Assembly (NCBI GenBank): GCA_000310025.1
Contig: FN649741.1
Span: 1,751,975 to 1,763,955, forward strand
Direction: 5' to 3'
From: Ectocarpus siliculosus
Taxonomy: Eukaryota > Sar > Phaeophyceae > Ectocarpales > Ectocarpaceae
Length of the DNA stretch: 11,981 nucleotides
Shown: positions 6,701 to 11,981 of the stretch, in pieces
How the letters are laid out: each line of letters begins with the position of its first letter
Numbering within the stretch: the stretch's first letter is position 1
Notes under the pieces: model-generated
What the model saw: only the letters and a program-made list of their open reading frames with translations
The model's database searches: none
Told to the model about the DNA's origin: nothing
Translations under genes and position numbers: made by a program

Positions 6701-8718
6701 ACGTAAACGTGGATCGTACAACAACTACATAGTTGTACATGAACGAGGATACTCCCGCCTGGGGTGTGCCAGGAGGCTATAGTGTCGTTTGCTCGTTGTG
6801 TAAATCTTGACGGCCAAATCGCTCACTCTTTGTTTAGACTCGTAGTGTTAGCGCTAACACAAAGTACCAAACAAGTGTTTCATGCCACCTGTGCGGTTGG
6901 CCGAAGAACACGTTGTTTCTTTCGCCTCCGTTCCGCCTCGGCTTGTTAAAGGGACGGCTGGGCCACTTCCGAGCTGATGCTGGCGCACGAGCGAGGCGAC
7001 CCGCGTCGCATGTTCATCGGAGGTGTGGGGGGTCTGTACAGGGTATCCAGATACTCGGGTCAGTGGAGCGAAGGTGTTCGACAGGCGAGTGTGTTTTGAC
7101 GAACGCTCTGCACCGCTTCGGAGGTGAAGACAGCTATTATAGCTGCATGCAATGGCACGTTCTACGTTCTTGGACAAGTTATCAAGTCGGCTACGCCACC
7201 AACTGTGTGACCTCTCTGTAGCATGTGCGGTGTATCCATGTCGTCTACGACGTCAACGATGTTGGATGAATAGACGCAATGAACGGGTTGACATGGTACG
7301 TGTGTCTTTTCTAGAGCATTCGTTTGCATTTGCGCCCGTTAGTGTTACCTATAGATGATGTTCCGACACACTCTCGACAACCTCGTCGCCACCGCCCACC
7401 CACAACAGCCTACGCACACAGCATCAGCCCCTGCGCGCAAATCTCGTTCGACCATATTTTTCTCCGGCCTCGATGTTGTACTGGTGACATGTTGATCGTC
7501 TGGTGTGTACCTTTGGCATCCCAAGGGTCTGGGGGTGGCCGAATACACGAACAAGGATCGACTGATCGGGAACTTTGTCGGAACTCAACTCGATGGGTAT
7601 GGCGTTTACTCGTTTGGTGCTTCAGGCAAGGCAAGGTGAGCTTGTTGTCAGAGTTAAATAAAATCGGCACAGCCGCTCTTTGTTTCGCGGGACACACATC
7701 ATGTTGCCGTATCTTGACCGCAGAAGGTGGTTTCGAGGGCCAGAGGCAACCAAACGAATCCACCAACCGCTACGACAAACACATGTCAACCCATATCTAC
7801 TAAATACGATTCCGGGCGTTATTATTTCATCAGACTCTTCTCGCTCCTTCATTCATTCGTCCAAGCGCAAACGAAACAAAGACGACACCACCTCCTTCCC
7901 GACCACGGAATCCCCCCAAGCTCTGCGTAGGTTCCGTGCTAAAATTGTCACTTTTGTGCGCATTGACCGCGACAATTCTTTCGGGGGCAGAGCCGCCTTC
8001 TGGAGGATGGGCAATCGCGAACGGTGGGTGGAAGACAAGGAAGTGGAGGCCAACGGGCAGCTTGCCGCGACCGCACTGAAAACCATACGCGCCACCCCCG
8101 GGGCGCTCGTGTCAGGTAAGGCCCCGCCCTCGAAACACAGGGCCTGTTCTCTTTGCGAGGTTGCGCAACACGTGACTACGGGACAGATGGGAGGAAGGGA
8201 GGCAACACGCGTGAGGATGGAGATAGGTAGAGGGGGAGAGAGAAAATAACGAGAGAGGGAGAGACACAATAGCCAAAGACACGTGCGAATCTCGTGTGCA
8301 ATAATGAGCTTGTGTGCCTGCAGTAACGACCTCAAGCGCCCCCGTCCCTCGCGCCTGACTTGCACCGCACTTGAAACGCTGACTTCTTTCGCGCTCAGGC
8401 GACCTTGGGGAGCTCAAAGAACTCTGGCGGGTCGCCTCCGGCGCCGGGGAGATTACTCTTGAAGCTCTCGCCAAGATTCGCAACAATTGGGTCGATCTTC
8501 CCATGAACCACAGATTATCGTCGTACCAACGAAGGCCCGCAGTGGCAGCAGCAGCAACAGCGAGACAGCATCACCAGCATGAGCAGCGGTTGGAGGCTTT
8601 CGAAGAAACAAGCATCGAAGATGCCGCCAACAGCGGTGCGAGCTGCAGCAGCGCCCGAAGAGACAAAGCCGCCAGTGTCGGCAGCAGAAGTAAAAGCAGC
8701 GGCAGCGGGCAGAGATAG
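681..8718 (+). CDS. MORN-repeat protein, 17 spliced exons, about 659 aa
   Basis: The coding sequence joins 681-770, 1190-1251, 1710-1788, 2396-2585, 3109-3245, 3310-3393, 3668-3768, 4437-4511, 4901-4976, 5471-5589, 5808-5945, 6265-6329, 6618-6693, 6952-7084, 7526-7635, 7991-8115 and 8399-8718, totalling 1980 nt including the TAG stop. Intron phases are 0,2,0,1,0,0,2,2,0,2,2,1,2,0,2,1 and every pair matches. From about residue 18 to 530 the product is some 18 MORN motifs with a 23-residue period, for example YEGGWEKGLKKGEG and YVGEWQGGQREGKG. Residues about 530-659 form a polar, Ala/Ser-rich tail. No signal peptide, membrane segment or kinase domain is evident. MORN arrays are known in radial-spoke proteins, junctophilins and PIP kinases, where they bind lipid or protein partners; the role here is not determined. 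The least certain parts are the start codon, both edges of intron 3, intron 5 and the acceptor of intron 15. Apart from the items listed separately, the introns show nothing I can name. Confidence 0.85.
1190..1251 (+). CDS. MORN gene exon 2
   Basis: Residues 31-51, GEFVDGLREGQGVLTYITGN, are a perfect MORN unit with G at +3, +7, +9 and +16 from the Phe. The acceptor is ATGCAG|GGC and the donor is AC|GTAAGT, phase 2. The split Thr codon is completed by the first base of exon 3. Confidence 0.85.
1710..1788 (+). CDS. MORN gene exon 3
   Basis: Starts after TGTCTCCAG with G-TAC-CAC, giving TYHGQFKANQFHGLG, in exact register with exon 2. The donor is placed at AAG|GTTGGC (phase 0) because it matches the phase of the next exon; this donor is weak. 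The unit has about nine extra residues (CMKYGPLIENGKEIC) before the next G-x-x-Y. Confidence 0.7.
2396..2585 (+). CDS. MORN gene exon 4 (two full repeats)
   Basis: Encodes VYEGGWEKGLKKGEG, then VYEGSFDADLYHGHG, then VLEGDWKWGRLNG. The first two units are exactly 23 residues apart. The acceptor AACGAAG|GAA lacks a clear pyrimidine tract; it is chosen because upstream AGs would bring in a stop or break phase. The donor AACG|GTGGGT (phase 1) joins to exon 5 as a Gly codon and keeps the repeat spacing. Confidence 0.75.
3109..3245 (+). CDS. MORN gene exon 5
   Basis: The acceptor CGGTAG|GT follows a strong CT-rich tract at about 3037-3062. The exon encodes LRYTGWMLNGEFHGKG and GGWYEGHYRLGRQ, two MORN cores, the first with one extra residue. 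The donor is CAG|GTGAGC, phase 0. A second AG at 3115 (GGCAG|AT) also fits phase 1 but gives poorer repeat spacing. Confidence 0.8.
3246..3309 (+). other. Very short intron 5 (64 nt)
   Basis: This intron is GTGAGC...TAGAG with a GATTGAC branch-like element just before the acceptor. It is by far the shortest intron in the window, where the others run from 218 to 907 nt. An in-frame TAG at 3258 means it must be removed. Its acceptor choice is the least certain part of the local model. Confidence 0.5.
3310..3393 (+). CDS. MORN gene exon 6
   Basis: Encodes 28 residues containing GQVVILPNGVWHGGWPAG, a MORN unit with Trp in place of the usual Tyr. The acceptor CTAGAG|AAA is the only nearby AG in the correct phase. 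The donor GAATTGCAG|GTGAAA (phase 0) matches exon 7. The exon is phase-symmetric (0,0), so skipping it would keep the frame. Confidence 0.6.
3668..3768 (+). CDS. MORN gene exon 7
   Basis: The acceptor is CTGCTTCAG|GAC. Encodes GMGTRKYSNGNLYEGSF followed by SEGEASGEGTMRYANG, a canonical unit. The donor AATGG|GTGCGT (phase 2) joins exon 8 as ANG-DVYVGEW with perfect G16-Y19 spacing. Confidence 0.85.
4173..4189 (+). repeat. Direct repeat copy 1, poly-C plus TGTCGTCCTG
   Basis: CCCCCCC followed by TGTCGTCCTG. The same 17 bases recur at 4287-4303, 114 bases downstream, inside intron 7. Both copies sit in C/T-rich sequence, suggesting a local duplication or a slippage product. Confidence 0.7.
4280..4303 (+). 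repeat. Direct repeat copy 2 with 14-base C run
   Basis: Second copy of the C-run plus TGTCGTCCTG element, with the C run expanded to 14. Tracts like this are prone to polymerase slippage and to sequencing error, so the exact length is uncertain. Confidence 0.7.
4437..4511 (+). CDS. MORN gene exon 8 (one repeat)
   Basis: The 75-nt exon carries VYVGEWQGGQREGKGVLSLA, a textbook MORN unit. The acceptor is GTCTGACAG|C and the donor is GACAG|GTAGGC. Both flanking introns are phase 2, so the exon is a self-contained repeat cassette. Confidence 0.88.
4901..4976 (+). CDS. MORN gene exon 9
   Basis: Begins after GTCCTCCAG with G-TAC-GAG and encodes RYEGDFLKGQIHGRG followed by WSDGGHYE. It ends at TAC-GAG, phase 0, before GCGAGC. 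Joined to exon 10 this gives HYE|GDY, exactly the Y-x-G-x-Y expected at positions 19-23. No GT donor in the area restores this register. Confidence 0.8.
4977..5470 (+). other. GC-AG intron 9
   Basis: The donor is GAG|GCGAGC and the acceptor is CCCATGAAG|GGC. The junction HYE|GDY is required by the 23-residue MORN register. GC-AG is the commonest non-GT class of U2-type intron. I see no gene in the 494-nt interior. Confidence 0.65.
5471..5589 (+). CDS. MORN gene exon 10
   Basis: Starts GGCGACTAC after CCCCCATGAAG. It encodes GDYMATSRGIGHDVRFPLP, then NSLRHGRGKRVWANGATYDG. The second half is canonical MORN. The first half carries about 15 extra residues between the Y-x-G-x-Y and the next H-G-x-G. 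The donor is GGCAG|GTGAAA, phase 2. Confidence 0.72.
5808..5945 (+). CDS. MORN gene exon 11 (two-repeat length)
   Basis: The acceptor GCGGTAG|G completes an Arg codon, giving YDGR|WENDRMEGDG and then RYEGQLRANYRHGQG. At 138 nt it is exactly two 23-residue repeats long, and it is flanked by phase-2 introns on both sides. The donor is TTCAG|GTACTA. Confidence 0.83.
6144..6163 (+). repeat. Two tandem copies of CGGAGAAAAC
   Basis: Two perfect 10-base copies lie in intron 11, followed shortly by TCGCTTTTG twice (about 6173-6190). This is minor simple sequence with no visible function. Confidence 0.75.
6265..6329 (+). CDS. MORN gene exon 12
   Basis: The acceptor is CTGATTAG|G. Encodes CPLGYTHAGRGYCVYEGGWK. 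The donor is CTTG|GTGAGT, phase 1. Joined to exon 13 it gives WKLG|HWEGQG with ideal G3-G7-G9 spacing. Confidence 0.82.
6618..6693 (+). CDS. MORN gene exon 13
   Basis: The acceptor is GGGACAG|GA. Encodes HWEGQGKFLCVDDRTAEGTW, then KKGK. The donor AAAAT|GTGAGA (phase 2) continues into exon 14 as GKM-DGW, retaining the G3 and G7 positions of the unit. Confidence 0.82.
6845..6860. repeat. Perfect 16-base palindrome in intron 13
   Basis: GTGTTAGCGCTAACAC is its own reverse complement. It lies about 90 bases before the exon 14 acceptor. It could be chance or a dimeric protein-binding site; nothing around it decides this. Confidence 0.8.
6952..7084 (+). CDS. MORN gene exon 14
   Basis: The acceptor follows a CT-rich tract and TTAAAG. 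It encodes DGWATSELMLAHERGDPRRM, a non-repeat spacer, then a Gly-rich stretch and SRYSGQWSEGVRQ. It ends at CGA-CAG, phase 0, before GCGAGT. Joining to exon 15 gives WSEGVRQ|GLG, a perfect MORN core. The same frame stops 12 codons later at 7118 if unspliced sequence is read, so a splice is required. Confidence 0.8.
7085..7525 (+). other. GC-AG intron 14
   Basis: The donor is CAG|GCGAGT and the acceptor is CATCCCAAG|GGT. The junction VRQ|GLG restores the W-x-x-G-x-x-x-G-x-G core exactly. The donor matches the GTGAGT consensus except for the C at +2. The 441-nt interior shows no gene. Confidence 0.68.
7526..7635 (+). CDS. MORN gene exon 15
   Basis: The acceptor is GCATCCCAAG|GGT. Encodes GLGVAEYTNKDRLIGNF and then VGTQLDGYGVYSFGASGKA, two MORN cores with Leu-Ile replacing Tyr-x in the second. 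The donor is GCAAG|GTGAGC, phase 2. Confidence 0.85.
7991..8115 (+). CDS. MORN gene exon 16 (last degenerate repeat)
   Basis: Encodes AAFWRMGNRERWVEDKEVEA and onward. G-K-A-R-A-A-F-W-R-M-G keeps the G-x-x-Y-x-G-x-W-x-x-G spacing while losing Tyr and Gly. This favours the acceptor GGGGGCAG at 7989-7990 over the in-frame AG at 7929-7930. The donor is TCAG|GTAAGG, phase 1. Confidence 0.72.
8399..8718 (+). CDS. MORN gene exon 17, C-terminal tail and stop
   Basis: The acceptor is CTTTCGCGCTCAG|GC. It encodes residues 554-659. A likely helical stretch (DLGELKELW, then EITLEALAKIRNNW) is followed by an Ala run, an RQHHQHEQR cluster and a Ser/Arg/Lys/Gly-rich end, then TAG at 8716-8718. The tail is low-complexity, probably disordered, and without a family match I recognise. 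Confidence 0.82.
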
Positions 8719-9319
8719 AAGCTCGCGCGCTTTTTATTGCCGTCGCCATGGGCTCCTCTCAGTCGAAACCGAGCATCCGGGAACGTCAGATCTTTTCAAC
8801 AGGCTGCGTGGTACGGGGAAGTTGCAAAAAATACACACACACCGTCCAGTATTGATCCACATGTTTGCGCCCGCGTGTTTAGAACGCTACGTCCAAACGG
8901 TAAGCGCGCTAAAATAACACTACCGCCCGCCCCAAACTGTTTAATGACCTCACACCCTCTTGCGTCTCCTACCATACACCTCACGCAAGTGCACACAACA
9001 TCAGCTCAGACACAGGTCGCGAGCCGCTAATGTAATATCCTTATACATGCCCTTATCCACACAAACTCGCGAGACAGCGTAACATGCTCCAATCCACGGC
9101 CACGCGACGCCCTACGCCCCTTCCCCCTTTCCACCTTTCGGAACAATTCGTGCTTTTGTGGAGTTTAAACACACCAGCCCTCTGGGAACGGCTGCGTATC
9201 CAACAATTTCCCTTCTACCAATACGCACGACGTGGATACCCTACACCACGATGTGTTCCTTCGTGATGGTTTTGTTGTCGCCTGTGCCCCCTTGGTTGCT
9301 CTCTGGTGACGTCATCGCA
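8719..9319. other. Intergenic space between convergent genes
   Basis: This stretch lies between the MORN stop (8716-8718) and the RPB8 stop (9320-9322, reverse). It should hold both 3' UTRs and polyadenylation sites. I find no AATAAA on either strand close to the stops, no RNA gene and no convincing coding frame. Confidence 0.6.
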
Positions 9320-9430
9320 TCACGCGTTTCGTCGAAGCAGACAAAACACCCGCGAGTCCACCTCGATGTTGGCAACATGTCGCTGGTCCCCTGTCAAGCG
9401 CATCAGCAGTCCCCCGAACGAAGCGAACAC
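9320..9430 (-). CDS. RPB8: RPB8 exon 5 and stop
   Basis: Encodes VFASFGGLLMRLTGDQRHVA, then NIEVDSRVFCLLRRNA and TGA. The acceptor is GTGGGAAAG|GTG. The G-G-L-L-M-R-L-x-G-D signature is the most diagnostic part of the family. Confidence 0.96.
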   Translation of the reverse strand: MFASFGGLLMRLTGDQRHVANIEVDSRVFCLLRRNA

Positions 9431-11739
9431 CTTTCCCACACGACCGGGCCATCCAAACACAACAAACAGGTGGGGAACGAAAACGTTGCGGCGGCGGCCG
9501 GTGGCGGGGGGGACGGGCGACCGGAAGGGACAGGTGCTGCTTATGACTACACACTCGCGATTCCCATACATACTCAGCCACCACATCGGAGTATAAAATG
9601 GTCATCCCCCTACATACCATCGCTCCATGTCAACATTCGGGCTCTTTCTTACCTGGACCTTGGTGTCCTTCTGCTGGTCGAATCGGTACACTCGCCCGTG
9701 CATCACGTACTCGTATTTGTCCGCCAGGGACACCTGCGCACCCGCGCCCGGCAAGCGCAAAAACGGGCGGTCGGCTTGGTTAGCAGGGACACGGAAAGAT
9801 GAGGGTGGCGTTGTTACCCGGAGAGATGTGACGCGATTCGACGTTGCTCGTTTGGACCTCGTGTCGCAGCGGGAAACCGGCTCTTTGCGCACACAACGAG
9901 ACCGGGAGAGAACGCACGCTGGTGCGCGTTGCACAAAACGCAGCTGAACAAACATTTCACAACAAACACGTCAGCAGCAGCATTCCAAACGTTCTTCTTG
10001 ACGAAGGGAAAAAATATACTTCTTACTTGACAATTCGATCGCCCAGGGAGTCGTGAAGTAGCGTAGTGACTCGAAAGGAAAAAAGTGCGGTGTATGAGTA
10101 CATGATCACCTCATCCCCCAGTGGCTTGTAAGTGCCGTCGTCAGGCTTGCCGCTCAGATCCAGCGTGCTGGCTATCACAAAGGTTAATCGCTCCCCTTCC
10201 TTCACCGGGTAAATGTCGCAGTTCGTGTCTTTCCATGTTGTCGTTCAGGGCCGGGTGTTGCGCAACATACAGAGGACGGGCGACGCAAAAGAGGGTGCGG
10301 GGGGGAAACAGGAAAAGATGCAATGGAACCAAGCCATGGAGTTACCACTGCTGTCTTGGTAGACGTGCCTATGCATACGTCAGAAGCCCGCCTTCTAAAT
10401 GATCTCGACATGAAAGCTTTTCACACATTGGCCGACGCGAAACAGACCAACACGCAGATGCAGGTAGATAGTTTCCCGGTTCAACATCGCTACGTGGTAT
10501 ATGCCAGAACCACCCCGCTTTGTACTGCTGATGGTTTTCAGAGTGAGTTGGTGACGCAAGCCATGCATACCCACCAAGGACCAAACTCTTATCCTTCCGT
10601 CACAACCTGGGGCGTGCACCTTCTACAGCAGCAGTGTATCGGCACATCCATAGCGGTCACTTCGCCGGTCCTGTTTGTGGCGGCGAGTGTCGCCTTAGTA
10701 TAGCTCACCTAGCAGGAGATCCATATCGTAGGTCACACCCTTGCACTCCAGCCGGTTGACTACCGCGCCGATCCAATCGGTCACGGTCGTGTCGAGGGAG
10801 GGAATTGGAAGCAAGCCGGCAGCGGGGGGAGAGTCAGGTTCGTGCGATGGGGAGGAAAAGAGACAAGTCGAGTGGTGCGTTTCCTGGAAAAAAAAAAAAT
10901 GGAGAACACGGCATGTGCATGCCCTCGTGGCGCCTCTCACAGAGCGATTGACGTTACATACGTTTGGGTCTGTATCTGCATACCACAGAATGGTGCCACA
11001 TTGCATTTGACACATTGAGCGAGAGGGCTACATGTAGTCAGTCGCACTGCTGTAGGCTGCTGAGGCGTAGGGTACCGAGTGCCCCGCTAGACGACGTCCT
11101 CGCCGACTTTGCTAATAAGACGAACGATAATTAACGCTTCAACCGGAGCGCTTTTAACGCGGTGAACGAGTCATCTAAAACCTGGTAGGCATACACAGGT
11201 ACCATGTTTGCGTGGCTACACGCTACGCTGCGACGTGTTGCAGCCGTATGGTGTAACATAACCCGCAGAAGTTGTTGCGGAGGAAACAGCAAACGCACAG
11301 ATGCCCATCAATCCTGATCAGACACCGATAGCGGTTGATGACAATAGCAGCACCACTACCACCACCACCACCAGCTGAATGACCAAAACTCCGGTATTGC
11401 AGAACTCTGCCCTCCTTCTCTTTTGCATGCCCATGGGGCACGGAGAGGTGAGAGGTGGTCAACATAGCTTCAAGGGCTGGATTTCGTCAACTTCGTCGAG
11501 AGAAGCAGCAAGATAACACTATCCACCCCCTACTAATGGTAGTGCGTGCTATGTACGGGCTTGGTAGCAGCCGAAGGCCCAACTGGTGCGCCAGCACTCA
11601 AAAGGCGTGTTGGTCGTTTCAAGTGTTAAGAGGATCCACCCACCAAGAAACTGGCTGTTTTCTCACCTCTGTCGAACTTCTTTCCATCTGGATTGAGCTT
11701 CCCCACCTCAAAGATATCCTCGAAGAGCACCCCAGACAT
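9320..11739 (-). CDS. RPB8: RNA polymerase I/II/III shared subunit RPB8 (RPABC3), 5 exons
   Basis: Reading leftward, the exons are 11739-11667, 10759-10709, 10228-10110, 9733-9653 and 9430-9320, totalling 435 nt and 144 residues plus TGA. Intron phases 1,1,0,0 all match. The product aligns along its whole length with the known eukaryotic RPB8 family (about 146-150 residues): LFEDIFEV (5-12), GKKFDR (19-24), YDMDLLLD (35-42), DIYPV (46-50), FVIASTL (58-64), KYEYVMHGRVYR (87-98), SFGGLLMRLTGD (112-123) and VDSRVF near the end. RPB8 is a small OB-fold-type beta protein bound to the largest subunit on the outside of all three nuclear RNA polymerases. The gene converges on the MORN gene. I see nothing broken. 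Its loops at about 80-84 and 99-108 are shorter than in animal homologues. Confidence 0.96.
9653..9733 (-). CDS. RPB8: RPB8 exon 4
   Basis: 27 codons, phase 0 at both ends. Encodes VSLADKYEYVMHGRVYRFDQ and QKDTKVQ. The acceptor is GGTGCGCAG|GTG after a T-rich tract and the donor is GTCCAG|GTAAGA. Y-E-Y-V-M-x-G-x-V-Y-R is highly conserved in RPB8. Confidence 0.95.
10110..10228 (-). CDS. RPB8: RPB8 exon 3
   Basis: Encodes (D)TNCDIYPVKEGERLTFVIAS and TLDLSGKPDDGTYKPLGDE. The acceptor is ATGGAAAG|AC and the donor is GATGAG|GTGATC, phase 0. The D-I-Y-P-V and V-I-A-S-T-L motifs are family hallmarks. Confidence 0.94.
10709..10759 (-). CDS. RPB8: RPB8 exon 2
   Basis: A small 51-nt exon encoding (V)NRLECKGVTYDMDLLL. 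The acceptor is GCGGTAG|TC and the donor is CTAG|GTGAGC, phase 1 on both sides. It matches the family segment that follows F-D-R and ends in M-D-L-x-L-D. Confidence 0.94.
10760..11666 (-). other. RPB8 intron 1, long (907 nt)
   Basis: The largest intron in the window. It contains a 12-base run of A (10888-10899, plus strand) and an ACC microsatellite (about 11351-11372). I see no gene or RNA structure I can name in it. Confidence 0.85.
11351..11372 (+). repeat. ACC trinucleotide microsatellite
   Basis: An imperfect run of CAC/ACC units within RPB8 intron 1. It is a simple repeat and probably variable in length. Confidence 0.8.
11667..11739 (-). CDS. RPB8: RPB8 exon 1
   Basis: Encodes MSGVLFEDIFEVGKLNPDGK and KFDR, matching the conserved N-terminus of the family. 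The donor is AGAG|GTGAGA, phase 1. The frame is open upstream to another ATG at 11811, which would add 24 residues. The family N-terminus begins at MSG/MAG, so 11739 is preferred. Confidence 0.94.
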
Positions 11740-11796
11740 ATTGTCAACCGCTCGCTGACACCTCTCTCGCTTATTCCCTTGACTGCGTGGTGCTGC

Positions 11797-11801
11797 ATTG
11801 G
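11797..11801 (-). promoter_or_regulatory. Possible CCAAT box of RPB8
   Basis: CCAAT reads on the minus strand 58 bases before the RPB8 start codon. A five-base match is weak evidence; position and orientation are merely compatible with a promoter or 5' UTR element. Confidence 0.25.
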
Positions 11802-11840
11802 CTGGCAGCAAGCGGGTCGGGTTGTTGCTGAGAGCGTATC

Positions 11841-11981
11841 GGGGGGGGGGGGGGGGGGGCTCGGGGGCCCCCCGCGTGGTTCAATTTCCCCCCCCCCCCC
11901 CCAAAACCCAGGAAAGGGGGGCCGCCCCCCCTTTTTTCCTTTTTACACCCCCCCCCCCACCGAAAACCTCCCTTTGGTTTG
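11841..11981. other. Homopolymer-rich contig end, probable low-quality sequence
   Basis: The last 141 bases contain a 19-base G run (11841-11859), a 15-base C run (11888-11902), an 11-base C run (11948-11958) and many shorter runs of all four bases. This stuttered texture is unlike the rest of the window and typical of unreliable base calls at the end of a read or contig. Confidence 0.8.

Noticed and set aside
6721-6736. ACAACTA/TAGTTGT hairpin
   Set aside because: Seven-base A/T-rich arms with a two-base loop and no T tract are too small to claim a structured RNA or terminator.
7680-8249. 189-codon plus-strand open frame
   Set aside because: It reads through intron 15, exon 16 and part of intron 16. 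Only the 7991-8115 part (perhaps from 7931) is credible as coding.
7853-8365. 170-codon minus-strand open frame
   Set aside because: Antisense to exon 16 and its introns, with low-complexity Ser/Leu-rich translation and no domain.
8453-8749. Cys-rich 98-codon minus-strand frame, possible secreted peptide
   Set aside because: The Cys/Leu richness is the complement of the GCA/CAG-rich tail of exon 17 on the plus strand, so it is a shadow.
9158-9802. 214-codon plus-strand open frame
   Set aside because: It runs antisense over RPB8 exons 4 and 5, which are confirmed by family motifs and matching phases. The translation has no recognisable domain.
1-11981. Search for mobile elements, CRISPR arrays, tRNA or rRNA
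   Set aside because: No terminal repeats, transposase or reverse-transcriptase motifs, spaced direct repeats, or cloverleaf and rRNA core sequences were recognised by eye.

Overview
The window reads as nuclear DNA of an intron-rich eukaryote, not a prokaryote. Its protein-coding signal lies in short exons of about 50-320 nt. These are bounded by GT(A/G)AG-type donors and pyrimidine-rich acceptors, in DNA of roughly 50% GC. No long bacterial-style genes, ribosome binding sites, operons or CRISPR arrays are present. The high intron density, a few hundred bases per intron and moderately high GC would fit a heterokont alga such as a brown alga. That placement is an inference and nothing in the sequence proves it.

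Two genes can be assembled exon by exon, and they converge tail to tail. (1) Plus strand, about 681-8718: a 17-exon gene for a MORN-repeat protein of about 659 residues. It has about 18 MORN motifs (consensus Y-x-G-x-W/F-x-x-G-x-x-x-G-x-G, period 23) and a low-complexity C-terminal tail, with no other domain I recognise. Exon phases agree at all 16 introns. The 23-residue register continues intact across many junctions, so most of the model is well supported even though no single open frame shows it. Two introns must use GC-AG borders to keep the register. (2) Minus strand, 11739-9320: a complete 5-exon gene for RPB8 (RPABC3), the small subunit shared by RNA polymerases I, II and III. It encodes 144 residues and all phases agree.

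Layout. 1-680: upstream region with no firm gene; it may hold the 5' UTR, promoter or an unseen first exon of the MORN gene. 681-8718: MORN gene. 8719-9319: about 600 bases between the two stop codons, probably 3' UTRs and terminators. 9320-11739: RPB8. 11740-11840: 5' flank of RPB8. 11841-11981: a run of homopolymers that looks like poor-quality sequence at a contig end.

The two genes have no evident functional link. RPB8 is a housekeeping transcription subunit. MORN proteins commonly act at membranes or as scaffolds, for example in flagellar radial spokes, junctophilins and plant-type phosphatidylinositol phosphate kinases. I see no previously undescribed system. The most interesting signals are the GC-AG introns, the repeat-by-repeat exon structure and a possible in-frame alternative acceptor.
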